Assembly (NCBI GenBank): GCA_045592865.1
Contig: JAZNVP010000037.1
Location: 1-15,641 of the forward strand
DNA: 15,641 nt
From: RGIG9114 sp045592865
GTDB taxonomy: Bacteria; Bacillota; Clostridia; Oscillospirales; JAGBHD01
Reading direction: 5' to 3'
The notes below the pieces were generated by a model. It was not told where the DNA came from, ran no database searches, and saw nothing but the letters and a program-made list of their open reading frames with translations. This document shows, piece by piece, positions 14,063-15,641 of the stretch. Both the position numbers and the translations under genes were made by a program. How positions within the stretch are numbered: the first letter of the stretch is position 1; each line of letters opens with the position of its first letter.

Positions 14063-15641
14063 TTGAATAAGAGCGAAGCAGAAATCAAAGCGAAAAATTT
14101 AAGAGAGACCCTCAACAGATGGAGTTATGAATACTACGTTCTTGATAACCCTTCAAGCACCGACTATGAGTATGATATGCTTCAGAATGAACTTAAAAAG
14201 ATTGAGGAAGAGTTCCCTGAACTTATAACCCCCGATTCGCCGACTCAACGTGTTGGCGGCGGTGCGGATAACACCTTCGAAAAGGTTGTTCACGAAGTTA
14301 AGATGGACTCCCTTCAGGACCTATTTGACGATGAGAGTATGGTTTCTTTTATAGAAAAGATAAAGGATACGGCTCCCGAAACAGAGTTTGTTGTGGAGCC
14401 CAAGATAGACGGACTTTCTGTGTCGCTCGAATATAAAAACGGTGTGTTCTTCAGAGGTTCCACAAGGGGCGACGGTTTTGTCGGAGAAGACGTTACCGAG
14501 AATATCAAAACCATAAAAAGCGTTCCCTTGAAATTAAACCGCGATATTCCTTTTATAGAGGTCAGAGGCGAGGTTTATATGCCTCTTAAAAGCTTTGACG
14601 AACTTGTTCGCGAACAGATGGGAAAGGGCGAGGAGCCCTTTAAAAACCCGCGTAACGCGGCGGCAGGGTCGCTACGTCAGAAAAAGAGTGAGATAGCGGC
14701 AAAAAGAAACCTCGATATATTTGTTTTTAATCTTCAGAGAGTTGAAGGCGCCGAAATAAACAGTCACTCAGAGAGTCTCGAATTTATGCGTTCACTCGGC
14801 TTTAAGGTAATTCCCGATTATGAAGTTAAGAAAACTTCCGATGAGGTAATAGAAAAAATTGCCGAGATAGGCGAAAAGAGAGGTAAATTCTCGTATGATA
14901 TAGACGGTGCCGTTGTAAAGGTTAATGACTTTACACAGAGGAAGGCTCTCGGAACCACATCAAAGTTTCCCAAATGGGCTGCAGCATATAAATATCCGCC
15001 CGAGGAAAAGCCAACTAAACTTCTTGATATCGAACTTTCGGTCGGCAGAACGGGTGCAGTAACTCCCGTTGCGATATTTGAACCGATTTTACTTGCGGGA
15101 ACAACCGTTTCAAGAGCGGTTCTTCATAATGAGGACTTTATTAAATCAAAGGATATAAGAATTGGCGATATAATCGTTGTCAGAAAGGCGGGAGAGATAA
15201 TTCCCGAGGTCCTTTCAAGCAGAAGCCATGAGGAAAACAGTGTTCCGTTTTCTATGCCTTCAAGATGTCCGTCTTGCAATGCAGAGCTGGTGAGGGAAAA
15301 AGATGAGGCGGTTATAAGATGCCCGAATTCTTCTTGCCCTGCAAAGCTTCTCAGAAGTCTTGCGCACTACGTTTCAAAGGATGCCGTTAATATTGAGGGT
15401 CTCGGCGAAGCGGTGTTGCAGAAACTTATTGAAAGCGGTAAAATTAAGAATATTCCCGATATATATGATCTTAAAAAAGAAGATTTTATGAGCCTTGAGG
15501 GATTTAAAGATAAATCTTCCGAAAACCTTATTTCTGCTATTGAGGAGTCGAAATCAGCGCGGCTTTACAGGGTCGTTTTCGGACTCGGAATAAGAGAGAT
15601 CGGTGTTAAGGCGGCAAAACTTTTGGAAGAAAGATTTCAAA
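14063..15641 (+). CDS. ligA: NAD-dependent DNA ligase (partial, 3' end outside the window)
   Basis: Seals nicks in replication and repair using NAD+. The window holds 526 residues with no stop; a full LigA is about 650-680. The Ia domain (about 1-65) has Y24-Y-V-L-D and D34-Y-E-Y-D. The adenylation domain has the nucleophile in E112-P-K114-I-D-G. It also shows S133-T-R-G-D-G, E170 (R-G-E-V-Y) and K286 (D-G-A-V-V-K). The OB domain contains G328-R-T-G-A-V-T-P-V-A. The zinc finger is C402-P-S-C405 and C420-(4)-C425. Helix-hairpin-helix repeats begin near 445 (N-I-E-G-L-G) and 505. The rest of the HhH region and the BRCT domain lie beyond the edge. It starts with TTG, 13 bases after the dnaE stop. 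Confidence 0.96.
   Translation, partial: MNKSEAEIKAKNLRETLNRWSYEYYVLDNPSSTDYEYDMLQNELKKIEEEFPELITPDSPTQRVGGGADNTFEKVVHEVKMDSLQDLFDDESMVSFIEKIKDTAPETEFVVEPKIDGLSVSLEYKNGVFFRGSTRGDGFVGEDVTENIKTIKSVPLKLNRDIPFIEVRGEVYMPLKSFDELVREQMGKGEEPFKNPRNAAAGSLRQKKSEIAAKRNLDIFVFNLQRVEGAEINSHSESLEFMRSLGFKVIPDYEVKKTSDEVIEKIAEIGEKRGKFSYDIDGAVVKVNDFTQRKALGTTSKFPKWAAAYKYPPEEKPTKLLDIELSVGRTGAVTPVAIFEPILLAGTTVSRAVLHNEDFIKSKDIRIGDIIVVRKAGEIIPEVLSSRSHEENSVPFSMPSRCPSCNAELVREKDEAVIRCPNSSCPAKLLRSLAHYVSKDAVNIEGLGEAVLQKLIESGKIKNIPDIYDLKKEDFMSLEGFKDKSSENLISAIEESKSARLYRVVFGLGIREIGVKAAKLLEERFQ

Noticed and set aside
1..15641. Mobile element, CRISPR, phage or defence island
   Set aside because: No transposase, integrase, repeat array, tRNA-flanked insertion or toxin-antitoxin pair is visible. 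Every long frame is a core gene or its shadow.

Overview
The window looks like chromosomal core DNA from a low-to-mid GC Gram-positive bacterium of class Clostridia. An Oscillospirales/Ruminococcaceae-type gut anaerobe is my best guess. The evidence is the set hprK, rapZ and whiA (a Firmicutes signature), strong AGGAGG-type ribosome binding sites, TTGACA/TATAAT-type promoters, a DUF951 protein and a two-domain S1 protein that I recall mainly from Oscillospirales. The taxonomic call is inference. I see no mobile element, CRISPR array, rRNA, tRNA or prophage gene, and no stretch over 300 bases without a gene.

Left part (1-4870, minus strand). A divergently controlled operon runs leftwards from a promoter near 4838-4866. 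It encodes a DUF951 zinc-ribbon-like protein, peptide release factor 1 (prfA), a fused protein joining threonylcarbamoyl-AMP synthase (Sua5/TsaC) to dephospho-CoA kinase (CoaE), and an M18 metallo-aminopeptidase. The operon ends at a strong hairpin terminator (484-522). Beyond it a cytidine-deaminase-family gene reads the same way from its own extended -10 promoter. The operon combines translation termination, tRNA t6A modification, the last step of CoA synthesis and peptide turnover. The usual prfA partner prmC is not present.

Middle (4870-5990, plus strand). A single gene for a protein with two clear S1 RNA-binding domains has its own Shine-Dalgarno and a factor-independent terminator.

Right part (5950-15641, plus strand). 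A good promoter (TTTACA, 17 bp, TATAAT) drives a tightly packed seven-gene operon: hprK, ROK glucokinase, murB, rapZ, whiA, dnaE and ligA (cut by the window end). Intergenic gaps run from a 4-base overlap to 17 bases. The order combines carbon-flux sensing (HPr kinase, glucokinase), cell-wall precursor synthesis (MurB, RapZ), a division/chromosome regulator (WhiA) and replication/repair (DnaE, LigA). The yvcK gene that sits between rapZ and whiA in Bacillus is absent.

Overall this is a housekeeping region. The most interesting points are the Sua5-CoaE fusion, the displaced prmC and yvcK, the composition of the hprK-to-ligA operon, an intact PHP metal site in DnaE, and a perfect dyad over the hprK -35 box. 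I found no convincing new defence or mobile system.
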